Part shown: positions 36,606 to 46,946 of the stretch, piece after piece | Layout: every line of letters begins with the position of its first letter | How positions within the stretch are numbered: position 1 is the stretch's first letter | Source: Sphingobium sp. 66-54 | GTDB taxonomy: Bacteria; Pseudomonadota; Alphaproteobacteria; Sphingomonadales; Sphingomonadaceae | Assembly (NCBI GenBank): GCA_001899715.1 | Contig: MKWI01000006.1 | Coordinates: 186,001 to 250,000 of the forward strand | Direction of reading: 5' to 3' | Length of the DNA: 64,000 nt | Translations under genes and position numbers: made by a program | Notes under the pieces: model-generated | What the model saw: the letters and a program-made list of their open reading frames with translations, nothing else | The model's database searches: none | What the model was told of the DNA's origin: nothing

Positions 36606-37262
36606 ATGGCTCCCGCGGATGTTTCGGTCCCGATCAGCTCGATCCTGATGGCGCTCAACGTCGTGGGCACGCTGGTCTTTGCCGCGTCCGGCGCGCTGGC
36701 CGCCGCGCGCATCCGGCAGACGCTGGTCACTTTCGCCTTCTTCGCGCTGGCGACCGGCGTGGGCGGCGGCACCGTGCGCGATCTGCTGATCGGCGCGCCG
36801 GTCTTCTGGGTGCATGATCCGCTTTTCGCCATGCTCTGCCTCGTCACCGCGCTCGCCGTGTGGGTCACGCCCGCGCGCCTGTGGAGCCTGCGCGCGCTCG
36901 ACTGGCTGGACGCGGTCGGGCTGGCCGCCTTCGCCGTCTACGGCACCGCCAAGGCGCTGAGCTACGGCGTCCACCCGCTGGTCGCGGCGCTGATGGGCAT
37001 CATCACCGGCTGCGTGGGCGGCATCATCCGCGATCTGCTGGCGGGCGAGCCCTCCATCCTGCTGCGGCCGGAAATCTACGTGACCGCCGCCGCGCTCGCC
37101 GCCGGCCTTTACGCGCTGCTCGTCAGCCTCGGCACGCCGGCCCCGCTCGCCGGCGTGATCGCCGCGCTGGCCGGCTTCGTCCTGCGTGCGCTCGCCATCG
37201 CACGCGGCCTCGCCCTGCCCTCTTATGGCGAGCGGGATCAGGCCGGCGGGTCCCCCTCGTAG
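36606..37262 (+). CDS. TRIC-family (YicG/UPF0126) membrane channel protein
   Basis: The 218-residue protein has seven hydrophobic helices in two internally similar halves, each with the family signature GGGTVRDLL (about residue 58) and GGIIRDLLAGE (about 140). Bacterial and archaeal members form trimeric monovalent-cation channels in the inner membrane. The ATG at 36606 gives the usual family length; the long upstream extension of the frame is ignored. It converges with sppA. Confidence 0.87.
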   Translation: MAPADVSVPISSILMALNVVGTLVFAASGALAAARIRQTLVTFAFFALATGVGGGTVRDLLIGAPVFWVHDPLFAMLCLVTALAVWVTPARLWSLRALDWLDAVGLAAFAVYGTAKALSYGVHPLVAALMGIITGCVGGIIRDLLAGEPSILLRPEIYVTAAALAAGLYALLVSLGTPAPLAGVIAALAGFVLRALAIARGLALPSYGERDQAGGSPS

Positions 37263-37316
37263 CTTTGGGCAAGATGGCGAGGAGCATGGGAGAAGGACGC
37301 CCGGAAACTGGCTAAT

Positions 37317-37393
37317 GTGCTCCTGCGCAGGCAGGAGCCCAGGGCGGCAAGGCAATGCGGTTAGACCTTAGACTCCTGCCTGCGCAAGAGCAT
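37317..37393. repeat. Inverted palindromic repeat pair, GCTCCTGC family
   Basis: Left arm 37317-37341 and right arm 37369-37393 are inverted copies about 27 bases apart, with the inner CCAGGGCGGCAAGG of the family. It fills most of the gap between convergent TRIC and sppA genes. Confidence 0.85.
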
Positions 37394-37502
37394 GTCGCCG
37401 ATCAAGCAAGGCCGCGCCATAGTCCGGGCGCCCTCAACGCGAACGGGTTCTTGCATCGAGCAAGCGAACCGTCAACGTCTCCTTCCATCCGCTCCGGCCG
37501 TG

Positions 37503-39398
37503 TCACCCCAGCCCGATCCACCGCGCCAGCACCGCCAGCCATCCTGTCCGCGCATTGGCTGCTGCCACCGGCGCCGGCGTGAACGGCCGGCATTCGAGAC
37601 AATCGGCGCGGATCGCCGGGCCGTCGACCAACGTGCGCAGATCGCCGACGACACGCGCCGCGACTTGCTGCTGCCGGAGCGCGGCGTGGCTCAGCCAGTC
37701 GCGCGCGCCGGTGCGCGGCGCGGCCGCCATGCCGGTATTCTCCCCCAATGAAGCCAGCAGGCGGGTAAACCGATCCGGCTCGGGATCAATGAAGCGCGCC
37801 TGCGCCGCCTTGCCCGAGAGCTTGGCCCGCCGCGCCGCCTCGGCCACCGCCTCGTCCAGCCCGCCGAAGCGGTCGACCAGCTTCAATTGGTGCGCCGTGC
37901 CGCCGTCCCACACGCGGCCCTGCCCGATCTCGTCGACGCGCTGCGGCGTCAGCTTGCGGGCCTGCGAGACCAAGCCGACGAACTTGCCGTAGATATCCTC
38001 CACGCTCGCCTGCGCCAGCGCGTCGAACTCGGGGCTGACGCCGCCGACCACATCCGGCTCGCCGGAGAGCGGCGTCGCCTTCACCCCGTCGCTGGTGATG
38101 CCGACCTTGGCCAGCGTCGCCTCGAAGCTGGGCAGGATGCCGAACACGCCGATGGAGCCGGTGATGGTCGAGGGCTCCGCGAAGATCGCCTCGCCGCCGG
38201 TGCTCACCCAATAGCCGCCGCTCGCCGCGACATTGCCCATGGAGACGACCACCGGCAGTCCCTTGGCGCGCGCCGCGACCAGCGCCGAACGAATCTCCTC
38301 GGATGCCGCCGCCGATCCGCCCGGCGAATCGACCCGCACCACCAGCGCCTTGATATCGTCATCGGCCACCGCGTCGCGGATCAGGTCGCTCACGCTCGTG
38401 CCGCCCGCCGTACCGGCCTGCGCCTCGCCGTCGACAATCTCGCCGGCCACGGTGACGACGCCGACCTGACCGCCGTCGCCGCGCGGGTGGCGGCGCAGAT
38501 AATTGCGCAGCGGGATCGCGGAGAAATCGCCCGGCCCGCCGTCGCTGCCCGGCCCGGCGACGCTGGCGACGCGCTTGCCGAAGGCGATCTCGTCGCCCAG
38601 CGTATCGACCAGCCCCACGCCGAGCGCGGTGCGCGCCGCGTCGCCGCCATTGGCCTTGAGCAGCGCCGCGATGTTGCCGAGATAATCCGCCACCCGCGCC
38701 TTGGGCCGCGCCTTGGCGACATTCTCCCGCCAGTTGCTCCAGATGCTCCCGACCAGCGCCTCGTTGGCGGCGCGGGCCTCGGGCGACTGATCGGCGCGGA
38801 TATAGGGCTCGACCGCGCTCTTGTATGTGCCGACGCGATAGACGTGGGTCCTGGCGCCCAGCTTGTCGATCAGCCCCTTGTAATAGAGGTTGCTGCCGCC
38901 CGGCCCGGTGACGCCGACCATGCCCATCGGTGCCAGCCACACCTCGCTGGCGTGGGCGGCGAGCAGATAGCCGTCGTCATCGTAGAAGGCGGAGTGGGCG
39001 AGCACCGGCTTGCCGGCGGCACGCACCTTGTCCAGCGCCGCGCCCACCCGCTCCATGGCGACCTGCCCGCCGCCGCCGAAGCTGTCGAGATCGAGCACCA
39101 CCGCCTTGACCGCGCTGTCCTGCGCCGCCGTCTCGATGGCATGGACCACGTCACGCAGGCGATATTCCGGCCCCGGCCCGTTGCCGGTCAGCGCGGACAC
39201 GCCGTCGATCGCGCTGGGCTGCTCGACGATCGGCCCCTCCAGCGCCAGATAGAGCGCGCCGCTGCCCGGCACGGCATCGGCCGAGCGCGTCATCTTGAGG
39301 CCGGCATAGAGCAGGCCGAAGAACAGCAGCAGAAGGAGCAGCACCAGCCCGTCCTTCACCGCGACCAGCAGTTTCCACACGCCTCTTGCGAATCGCAC
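37503..39398 (-). CDS. sppA: Signal peptide peptidase SppA, long (67K) type
   Basis: The 631-residue protein is a tandem S49 peptidase like E. coli SppA. One N-terminal membrane helix (about 10-33, VAVKDGLVLLLLLLFFGLLY) anchors it with the catalytic part in the periplasm. The N-terminal S49 domain supplies the catalytic Lys in GTYKSAVEP, the C-terminal domain the nucleophilic Ser in MGNVAASGGYW, and RVDSPGGSAAASEEI precedes it. It degrades cleaved signal peptides. It is divergent from groES with a 411-base gap that carries the heat-shock control elements. Confidence 0.94.
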   Translation of the reverse strand: MRFARGVWKLLVAVKDGLVLLLLLLFFGLLYAGLKMTRSADAVPGSGALYLALEGPIVEQPSAIDGVSALTGNGPGPEYRLRDVVHAIETAAQDSAVKAVVLDLDSFGGGGQVAMERVGAALDKVRAAGKPVLAHSAFYDDDGYLLAAHASEVWLAPMGMVGVTGPGGSNLYYKGLIDKLGARTHVYRVGTYKSAVEPYIRADQSPEARAANEALVGSIWSNWRENVAKARPKARVADYLGNIAALLKANGGDAARTALGVGLVDTLGDEIAFGKRVASVAGPGSDGGPGDFSAIPLRNYLRRHPRGDGGQVGVVTVAGEIVDGEAQAGTAGGTSVSDLIRDAVADDDIKALVVRVDSPGGSAAASEEIRSALVAARAKGLPVVVSMGNVAASGGYWVSTGGEAIFAEPSTITGSIGVFGILPSFEATLAKVGITSDGVKATPLSGEPDVVGGVSPEFDALAQASVEDIYGKFVGLVSQARKLTPQRVDEIGQGRVWDGGTAHQLKLVDRFGGLDEAVAEAARRAKLSGKAAQARFIDPEPDRFTRLLASLGENTGMAAAPRTGARDWLSHAALRQQQVAARVVGDLRTLVDGPAIRADCLECRPFTPAPVAAANARTGWLAVLARWIGLG

Positions 39399-39624
39399 CG
39401 GGGTCTTCCTTCCGTTCCGAGCGGGGCCGGCCGAGCGGCGAAACCATGGGCTCCATGCACGCTTGTGGAGAATGATTTCGCCTTTTCGGCACCCCGTTCC
39501 CTAGCGCATCGCGGGCGGGGATGCACGGGCGATGCGGCGGGGCCGGGCGGAGGCCGGAACGGAGGCCTGGGCAAGGAGCCGGAAGGGCGGCGAGCGGAAA
39601 AGCCGAACTTTTCATCGTCCTGCC

Positions 39625-39652
39625 CTTGACCGGGCCCGATATGCGCCCATAT
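39625..39652 (+). promoter_or_regulatory. Probable RpoH (sigma-32) promoter for groESL
   Basis: CTTGAC at 39625-39630 and CCCATAT at 39646-39652, 15 bases apart, resemble alphaproteobacterial RpoH promoters (CTTGAA/CCATNT type). It ends nine bases before the CIRCE element, so transcription would start at about the CIRCE edge. Confidence 0.55.
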
Positions 39653-39660
39653 GCCCGCCG

Positions 39661-39687
39661 TTGGCACTCACCGCGTGACAGTGCTAA
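39661..39687 (+). promoter_or_regulatory. CIRCE operator (HrcA binding site) upstream of groESL
   Basis: TTGGCACTC, nine spacer bases and CAGTGCTAA match the consensus TTAGCACTC-N9-GAGTGCTAA with one change in each arm. It lies 122 bases before groES. HrcA repressor binds this site and is released when GroEL is occupied by unfolded protein. Confidence 0.93.
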
Positions 39688-39809
39688 CACTCGTTTCAAG
39701 CGCGGGGGCAAGGATCCGCCACCCGGTCTGCCGGCGCATCGACGAGGGCGATGCCGGCAGGTCCGCCGGGACCGGACCACACCCACGCCCTTTTGGAAAG
39801 GACAATGCT

Positions 39810-40097
39810 ATGGGATTCCGTCCGTTGCACGACCGTGTGCTCGTTCGCCGCATCGAAGCCGATGAAAAGACCGCCGGCGGCATCATCATCCCCGATACCG
39901 CCAAGGAAAAGCCGCAGGAAGGCGAGATCGTCTCCGTGGGCACCGGCGCCAAGGCCGAGGACGGCAAGGTGACACCGCTGGACGTGAAGGCGGGCGACCG
40001 CGTGCTGTTCGGCAAGTGGTCGGGCACCGAGGTGAAGGTCGACGGCGAAGACCTGCTCATCATGAAGGAAAGCGACATTCTGGGCGTCATCGCCTGA
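39810..40097 (+). CDS. groES: Co-chaperonin GroES
   Basis: The 95-residue co-chaperonin caps GroEL. The family pattern is complete: [12 protein letters not shown] at the start, the mobile loop [11 protein letters not shown], and the C-terminal [27 protein letters not shown] lies about seven bases upstream of the ATG. groL follows after 44 bases. Expression is likely to be controlled by both CIRCE/HrcA and RpoH. Confidence 0.97.
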   Translation: MGFRPLHDRVLVRRIEADEKTAGGIIIPDTAKEKPQEGEIVSVGTGAKAEDGKVTPLDVKAGDRVLFGKWSGTEVKVDGEDLLIMKESDILGVIA

Positions 40098-40126
40098 TCG
40101 CTCCCGTCAGCCCGATCTGAAGATAA

Positions 40127-41785
<1,659 letters not shown>

Positions 41786-41811
41786 GGCCGCGCATCAGCC
41801 AACGAACAAAG

Positions 41812-41842
41812 GGGCCGGGGGAGCGATCCTCCGGCCCTTTTT
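41812..41842 (+). terminator. Intrinsic terminator of groESL
   Basis: An 11-bp stem (41812-41822 with 41827-41837, one G-T pair) with a GCGA loop is followed by TTTTT at 41838-41842. Confidence 0.92.
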
Positions 41843-42159
41843 GGTTGGCGGTCATGACGTCCATGAACACCCGCGCAGACGGGACGATCCGGCGCCGCGC
41901 CCGTCATCATGCCCCGTCCGCCGTGCGCTTGCCCTGTCTCACACGCTATCAGCGCCGAAATGAAGGCCGGCGATAGGTCGCATGGAGGGCCCGGCCGCAG
42001 GCGCAGCCAGTGAGGGCGCCACCACGATGAACCCGGCAGAGACGGCGGGAACTCCCGATCAAAGCCCCCGCTCCAGTTCGATTGCGGCCGACTGCCGGGC
42101 ATGATAATTTCATCCCTTACACACCCGCTCGTTCATGCCTCTTGTGGAGGAGATTGCGC
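41843..42159. other. Intergenic region between groL and the TPR gene
   Basis: About 320 bases; contains the presumed promoter of the TPR gene but no motif I can name. The AT-rich sequence CATGATAATTTCATCCC around 42100 is a possible -10 region. Confidence 0.3.
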
Positions 42160-43929
42160 ATGAATTCCGTGGTGAAAGCCGTCACGCTTGCCGGCATGGG
42201 CCTCACGCTCACGAGCTTCTCGATCGAATCGCGCTTCCCGGCGGCCGCACTCGCTGCGCTCGATCCCGGCCGCATTGCCCAAACGCTCTGCGGCGCGCGG
42301 GCCGCCGGATCGGCGCTGGTTTCGGAATTGCTGATTGCCTCCGCTGTTGCCGCGCCGGCCAGCGATGCCGCGCCGATCCCCCTCTATGCGGACCTCACCC
42401 ATTCGCGCTTCCCCCTCACGACGACGAGCGCCGAAGCGCGCCGTTATTTCAGTCAGGGGCTGTTGCTCGCTTATGGCTTCAATCATGCGGGCGCCGTCCG
42501 CTCGTTTCGCGAGGCCCAGCGCCTGGACCCCGGTTGCGCGCTGTGCTGGTGGGGCGAAGCGGTCGCGCTGGGTCCCAATATCAATGCGCCGATGGAGGAA
42601 CGCGACCGCACGGCGGCGCTCGACGCGATGGACCGGGCAATGGCCTTGCGCGACCGGGCATCGCCGATGGAACGGGCGCTGATCGAAGCCGCGGCGCTGC
42701 GCTACGCGCGCGATCCGGCGGCGGACCGCGCCGCGCTCGACGCCGCCTATGCCGACGCGATGCTGGCGGTCGCGCGGCGCTTCCCGGCCGACGACGATGT
42801 GGCGGTGCTGGCGGCCGAGGCCGCCATGGACACGACGCCCTGGGCCTATTGGGAAGCCGACAGGAAAACGCCGATCGGCCGGAGCGGGGAAGCGGTGCGG
42901 CTGGTCGAGACGGTGCTCGCCCGCAATCCGGCACATGTGCAAGCCGCGCATCTCGCCATTCATTTGCTGGAGGCCAGCGATCCGCAGCGCGCGGAGGCCG
43001 CCGCCGACCGCCTGGCGAAGCCGCTCGCGCCGAGCGCCGCGCATCTCGTCCATATGCCGGCGCATATCTTCCATGCCCGTGGGCGCTATGCCGATTCCAT
43101 CCGCGTGAACGTGGCGGCCGCGCGCGCGGACGAAGCCTTCATCCGCCGTGCGAACGATCACAGCCTCGTGCGCTATGGCTATTATCCGCACAACATCCAT
43201 TTCATCGTCGCGTCGGCGCAGATGGCGGGCGATATGGGGACGGCCGTTCGCGAGGCGCGGCGTCTGCGGACGGTTCTCGATCCCGAGACATCCGCGAGGA
43301 TCGCATGGATTCAGGCGATCGACGCGGCGCCCTATCTGGCGATGGCGCAATTTGCCGCGCCCGATGCGATCCTCGCCATGCCGGAACCCGACGCGCGCCT
43401 TCCATACGCCCGGGCGATGCGGCACTATGCGCGGGCCGTTGCCCATGCCCAGCGGCAGGACCGCGCGGCATTCGATGGCGAAATGGGCGCGATGGATGGT
43501 CTCGCCAGATCCGGTAGCTTTGCGGACATGATCGAACAGGGCGTGCCGGCGCCCGATCTGCTGGCGCTCGCCCAGGCGGTCGCGCGCGGGCGTTTCGCCG
43601 CCTTGTCGGGGCGCTATGAGGACGCGGCGGCGTTCTACCGCACGGCGATCGCTCTGGAAGGCACGCTCCCCTATCAGGAGCCGTCTTACTGGTCTTATCC
43701 GGTGCGCCAGTCTCTGGGCGCCGCCCAGTTTCTCGCGGGCCGCTATGAGGAGGCAAGCCGGACCTTCCGCGAGGCGCTGGTGCAGGCGCCTCACAATGGC
43801 TGGGCGCTCTACGGATTGGCGCGGAGCGAGGAAGCGCGAGGGAACAGGCTGGAGGCTGCGGCGGCGCGGAAAGCCTTTGCCAGGGCATGGCTTGGCAAGC
43901 GAGGCTGGCTGCGGATGGAGCGGCTATGA
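42160..43929 (+). CDS. Tetratricopeptide-repeat protein with conserved Cys/His motifs
   Basis: The 589-residue protein is almost entirely alpha-helical and built from TPR-like repeats. The N-terminus (MNSVVKAVTLAGMGLTLTSF) is hydrophobic and may be a signal or anchor. Three motifs, which I recall as conserved in this family, are notable: CALCWWGEAVALGPNINAPM at about 125-145, HMPAHIFHARGRYADS at about 295-310, and YYPHNIHF at about 335. These Cys and His residues could bind a metal or form an active site. The C-terminal 150 residues have two clear TPRs (GRYEDAAAFYRTAIALE, GRYEEASRTFREAL). GGAGGAG precedes the ATG. Function unknown; it precedes an exported M3 peptidase. Confidence 0.72.
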   Translation: MNSVVKAVTLAGMGLTLTSFSIESRFPAAALAALDPGRIAQTLCGARAAGSALVSELLIASAVAAPASDAAPIPLYADLTHSRFPLTTTSAEARRYFSQGLLLAYGFNHAGAVRSFREAQRLDPGCALCWWGEAVALGPNINAPMEERDRTAALDAMDRAMALRDRASPMERALIEAAALRYARDPAADRAALDAAYADAMLAVARRFPADDDVAVLAAEAAMDTTPWAYWEADRKTPIGRSGEAVRLVETVLARNPAHVQAAHLAIHLLEASDPQRAEAAADRLAKPLAPSAAHLVHMPAHIFHARGRYADSIRVNVAAARADEAFIRRANDHSLVRYGYYPHNIHFIVASAQMAGDMGTAVREARRLRTVLDPETSARIAWIQAIDAAPYLAMAQFAAPDAILAMPEPDARLPYARAMRHYARAVAHAQRQDRAAFDGEMGAMDGLARSGSFADMIEQGVPAPDLLALAQAVARGRFAALSGRYEDAAAFYRTAIALEGTLPYQEPSYWSYPVRQSLGAAQFLAGRYEEASRTFREALVQAPHNGWALYGLARSEEARGNRLEAAAARKAFARAWLGKRGWLRMERL

Positions 43930-44182
43930 GAGGGCCGATCCGCGACGGTGTGCTACGATGGTCCATATGTCCAACCCGGCCGGTGAGGGCCGTTTCGAGC
44001 ACCATCGGCATTCGGACTGCCTGAGGATGGCGAACCGCAAAAGCGGTGCGCTTCAGCCCATCCCCTCCCCATGTTGCGCCGCCGCGCAATAAAATACTTC
44101 CCATCCCCGGCGCACGGAGGCAAATTGCGCGCCATCCACCCCTGCGCCGCCGGTGCGCGCGGCCAATATGGGACAGCAGCTC

Positions 44183-46042
44183 ATGACCGATCTTTCCCGC
44201 CGCGACGCTCTGGCTGCCGCGGCCATCGCCACGCTTGCCGCCGCCATGCCCGCCTGGGCGCAGACCGCCAGAGCCGAGGCCGCCGCCTGGGACCTGACCG
44301 AGCTGTATCCCGACGACGCCGCCTGGGACAAGGCGCGGCGCGACACGCTGGCCGCGCTGGCGCAGCTTGCGCCCTACAAGGGCCGGCTCGGCGAGAGCGC
44401 CGACACGCTGGCCAGGGCGCTCACTCTCCAGTCCGATCTCTACCGGACAATCGCGCGCATCTACACCTATGCCAGCCTCAAGGCGGACGAGGACGTGCGC
44501 ATCGCCGCCAATCAGGAGAAGCAGGGGCAGGCGATCGACCTCTACACCGCGTTCGGCGAGGCGACGGCGTGGGTCGCGCCGGAGCTGCTCGCGGCGGGCG
44601 CGGGCACGATCGACGGCTTCATCGCGGGCAACGCCGCGCTCAAGGGCAAGTTCGACCATTATCTCGCCAACGTGCTGCGCGAGGCGCCGCACACCCTCTC
44701 GCCCGAGGGCGAGGCGCTGCTGGCCAGCGCGACATCGCCGCTCGCCGGGCCGGGCGACATCTCCGGGCAACTGCGCGCCTCGGACGTGCCGTGGCCGACC
44801 ATCACCCTCTCGACCGGGCAGCAGGTGCGGCTGGATAGCCAAGGCTACACGCTTACCCGCGATGCGCCAAACCGGGCCGATCGCAAGGCCGTGTTCGACG
44901 CGTTCTTCAAGACCTACGGCGACTTCAAGAACAGCTTCGGCGCGACCTATGCCGCGCAGGTGAAGGGCGATATCTTCATCGCCAAGGCCCGCAAATATCC
45001 CACCGCGCTGGCCGCCGCCATCTCCGGCGCCAACGTGCCCGAGGGCGTCTATCGCACGCTGGTGGCGGAGGCGAATGCCGGACTGCCGCAGCTTCACCGC
45101 TCGTTCGAGCTGCGCCGCAAGCTGCTCAATCTGCCGGACCTCGCTTATTACGACATGTATCCGCCGCTGGTGCAGCTCGACCGCAGCTTCCCGCTCGACC
45201 AGATGCGCACCCTCTCGATGGCGGCATTCCAGCCGCTCGGCAAAGCCTATGTCGACAGCTTCGCCAAGGCGAGCGCGGCGCGCTGGATGGACCCGCTGCC
45301 GCGCCCCGGCAAGCGCCCCGGCGCCTATATGAACCCCGGCGCCTATGACGTGCATCCCTATCTGCTGCTCAACCTCAGCGACAAATATGACGGCCTCACC
45401 ACCTATGCGCACGAGTGGGGCCACGCGATGCACACGCTGCTCGCCAACGCCGCGCAGCCCTTCGAGAAGGCGGACTATCCCATCTTCCTCGCGGAGATCG
45501 CCTCGACGCTGAACGAGCAACTGCTCGTCGCCCACATGCTGAAACAGGCTAAGACCCGCCAGGAGAAGCTCTTCTACCTCGGCCAGCAGATCGAGGCGAT
45601 CCGCACCACCTTCTTCCGCCAGACCATGCTCGCCGAGTTCGAGATGGCCGCGCACGAACGGGCCGAGGCGGGGCAGGGACTCTCCGGCGAGGCCTTCACC
45701 ACCATCTTCCACGACCTGCTGGTGCGCTACCACGGGCCGAAGGTGGCCATGGACCCGGTCTATGGCAACGAATGGGCCTATATCCCGCATTTCTACACCA
45801 GCTTCTACGTCTACCAATATGCCACCTGCATCGCCGCGGCGGCCTATTTCTCCCACGCCATCCTCACCGGCGGGGCGAAGGAGCGAGACGTGTATCTCGG
45901 CGTGCTCAAGGCCGGCGGATCGGACTATCCGGTCGAGATCCTCAAGCGCGCCGGCCTCGACATGACCACCCCCGCGCCCTACCGCGCGCTCGTCCAGCTT
46001 CTCAAGGAGACGCTCGACCAGGCGGAGGCGCTGCTGGGCTGA
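44183..46042 (+). CDS. M3-family oligoendopeptidase F homologue with Tat-type signal
   Basis: The 619-residue zinc metallopeptidase has the HEWGH motif (HExxH) in TTYAHEWGHAMHTLL, and the third ligand Glu in LAEIASTLNEQL about 25 residues further on. The rest matches the thimet/PepF fold. The N-terminus reads MTDLSRRDALAAAAIATLAA followed by MPAWAQTA: a twin-arginine motif, a hydrophobic stretch and an AxA cleavage site, which implies Tat export, whereas classical PepF is cytoplasmic. An ATG at 44168 is an alternative start. It follows the TPR gene at 253 bases. Confidence 0.88.
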   Translation: MTDLSRRDALAAAAIATLAAAMPAWAQTARAEAAAWDLTELYPDDAAWDKARRDTLAALAQLAPYKGRLGESADTLARALTLQSDLYRTIARIYTYASLKADEDVRIAANQEKQGQAIDLYTAFGEATAWVAPELLAAGAGTIDGFIAGNAALKGKFDHYLANVLREAPHTLSPEGEALLASATSPLAGPGDISGQLRASDVPWPTITLSTGQQVRLDSQGYTLTRDAPNRADRKAVFDAFFKTYGDFKNSFGATYAAQVKGDIFIAKARKYPTALAAAISGANVPEGVYRTLVAEANAGLPQLHRSFELRRKLLNLPDLAYYDMYPPLVQLDRSFPLDQMRTLSMAAFQPLGKAYVDSFAKASAARWMDPLPRPGKRPGAYMNPGAYDVHPYLLLNLSDKYDGLTTYAHEWGHAMHTLLANAAQPFEKADYPIFLAEIASTLNEQLLVAHMLKQAKTRQEKLFYLGQQIEAIRTTFFRQTMLAEFEMAAHERAEAGQGLSGEAFTTIFHDLLVRYHGPKVAMDPVYGNEWAYIPHFYTSFYVYQYATCIAAAAYFSHAILTGGAKERDVYLGVLKAGGSDYPVEILKRAGLDMTTPAPYRALVQLLKETLDQAEALLG

Positions 46043-46548
46043 AACCCGGAACGATAAATGGGGGCCGACATTGCTGCCGACCCCCACTTCACCAATCGCC
46101 TTCCAGGCCGTTTCCAACCATCCGGCGACCGGCATGACGCGTTTATGATCCGGGGACCATGGCGCGCCGGACTCAAGACGATCTTGCGACCAACCCGAGT
46201 CCCGATCCGTTCGCGAACCTTGCGGCTCCTTCGCGGATCGACCGGAGCGGCACCTGGAGCGCCGGCCCGATCCTGCGGGGCCCCAATCCCGCCTCAAAAG
46301 GCACGATTCCGGCCCCCTCCTGCCGCCTCGCCCCGATGCGCGCCCACAAGGGGCGTGCGGTTGCGTCCGGCTTCAGGCCGGGCCATAGTGCGGTCGCGTT
46401 GCACGCGCTCGCTCACGGCCCTTCAGGTCCCGGATAACATCATGATTTCTCATGTGTTTCTCCGCGATCTGCAAGAGGAAGGCTCTCATGAGACGCGAGT
46501 CGCGCCAAGCGGAATCAGACCCGCAAAACGGGCACCGACGCACTAAGC
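46043..46548. other. First part of a 900-base intergenic region
   Basis: Between the M3 peptidase stop and the DnaA boxes. A rough inverted repeat at 46059-46086 (TGGGGGCCG...CCGACCCCCA with mismatches) may terminate the M3 peptidase transcript. Open frames on both strands look non-coding. Confidence 0.3.
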
Positions 46549-46567
46549 TGTGGATATATGTGGATAA
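46549..46567 (-). promoter_or_regulatory. Two adjacent DnaA boxes
   Basis: TGTGGATAA at 46559-46567 is the exact complement of the DnaA box TTATCCACA; TGTGGATAT at 46549-46557 differs by one base. They have the same orientation and are 10 bases apart, about one helical turn, a spacing that allows cooperative DnaA binding. Confidence 0.6.
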
Positions 46568-46645
46568 GTCCGGGGATAGATCCGGCGCGAAAAGGCGTGG
46601 GGGCCGACATCGGCCAACCTGTCCGGAGCCACCTCTCCCGGCATC

Positions 46646-46685
46646 AAAAAGGGCGACGCAGCCATACCGCGCCACCCTTTCGTTT
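46646..46685. terminator. Bidirectional intrinsic terminator
   Basis: The 11-bp stem AAAGGGCGACG (46648-46658) with CGCCACCCTTT (46670-46680, two G-T pairs) has AAAAA on its left and CGTTTTT on its right, so it can end transcripts in both directions. In the leftward direction it follows the 27-codon frame by 50 bases. Confidence 0.75.
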
Positions 46686-46729
46686 TTATGACGGATGACG
46701 GGGCCCGTGCCCGCCGGCCGCATCAATCC

Positions 46730-46813
46730 TCAATAGAAGCCGCTAATCACGAACGGGCCGGACAGGGCGGCAGAGGCGACATAAGCCTCGAAAATCTTCT
46801 TCCACAAACGCAT
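46730..46813 (-). CDS. Possible 27-residue small protein
   Basis: On the minus strand, GGAG with seven-base spacing precedes an ATG at 46813 and the peptide MRLWKKIFEAYVASAALSGP-FVISGFY, then TGA. It is basic at the start and hydrophobic afterwards, as in small membrane-associated proteins. A strong terminator follows 50 bases downstream. The neighbouring EVE gene, also leftward, ends 133 bases upstream. No homologue is known to me. Experimental translation would decide. Confidence 0.4.
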   Translation of the reverse strand: MRLWKKIFEAYVASAALSGPFVISGFY

Positions 46814-46946
46814 GACGAGTCTCCATCGGGTTGCCGAGAAACGACACTCCTAATGCTTCCGCCCGCGGATATGTGTTGCAGCGCAGCAAAATACAATTGC
46901 AAACCGATTGAGTAGATTGCAGTTCACGCAATCGTCGCCGCCGGCA

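Noticed and set aside
43202..46297. 1031-residue minus-strand frame
   Set aside because: It is antisense to the TPR and M3 peptidase genes; the Arg/Gly/Ala-rich sequence is a result of high GC in the third codon position.
46373..46726. 117-residue minus-strand frame with CPFCGS
   Set aside because: A single CxxC without a partner pair, no ribosome site, and the frame runs through the DnaA boxes and the terminator hairpin.
46043..46946. Chromosomal replication origin
   Set aside because: Only two DnaA boxes and none of the usual alphaproteobacterial origin neighbours (such as hemE) are present; kept only as a lower-level DnaA-site finding.
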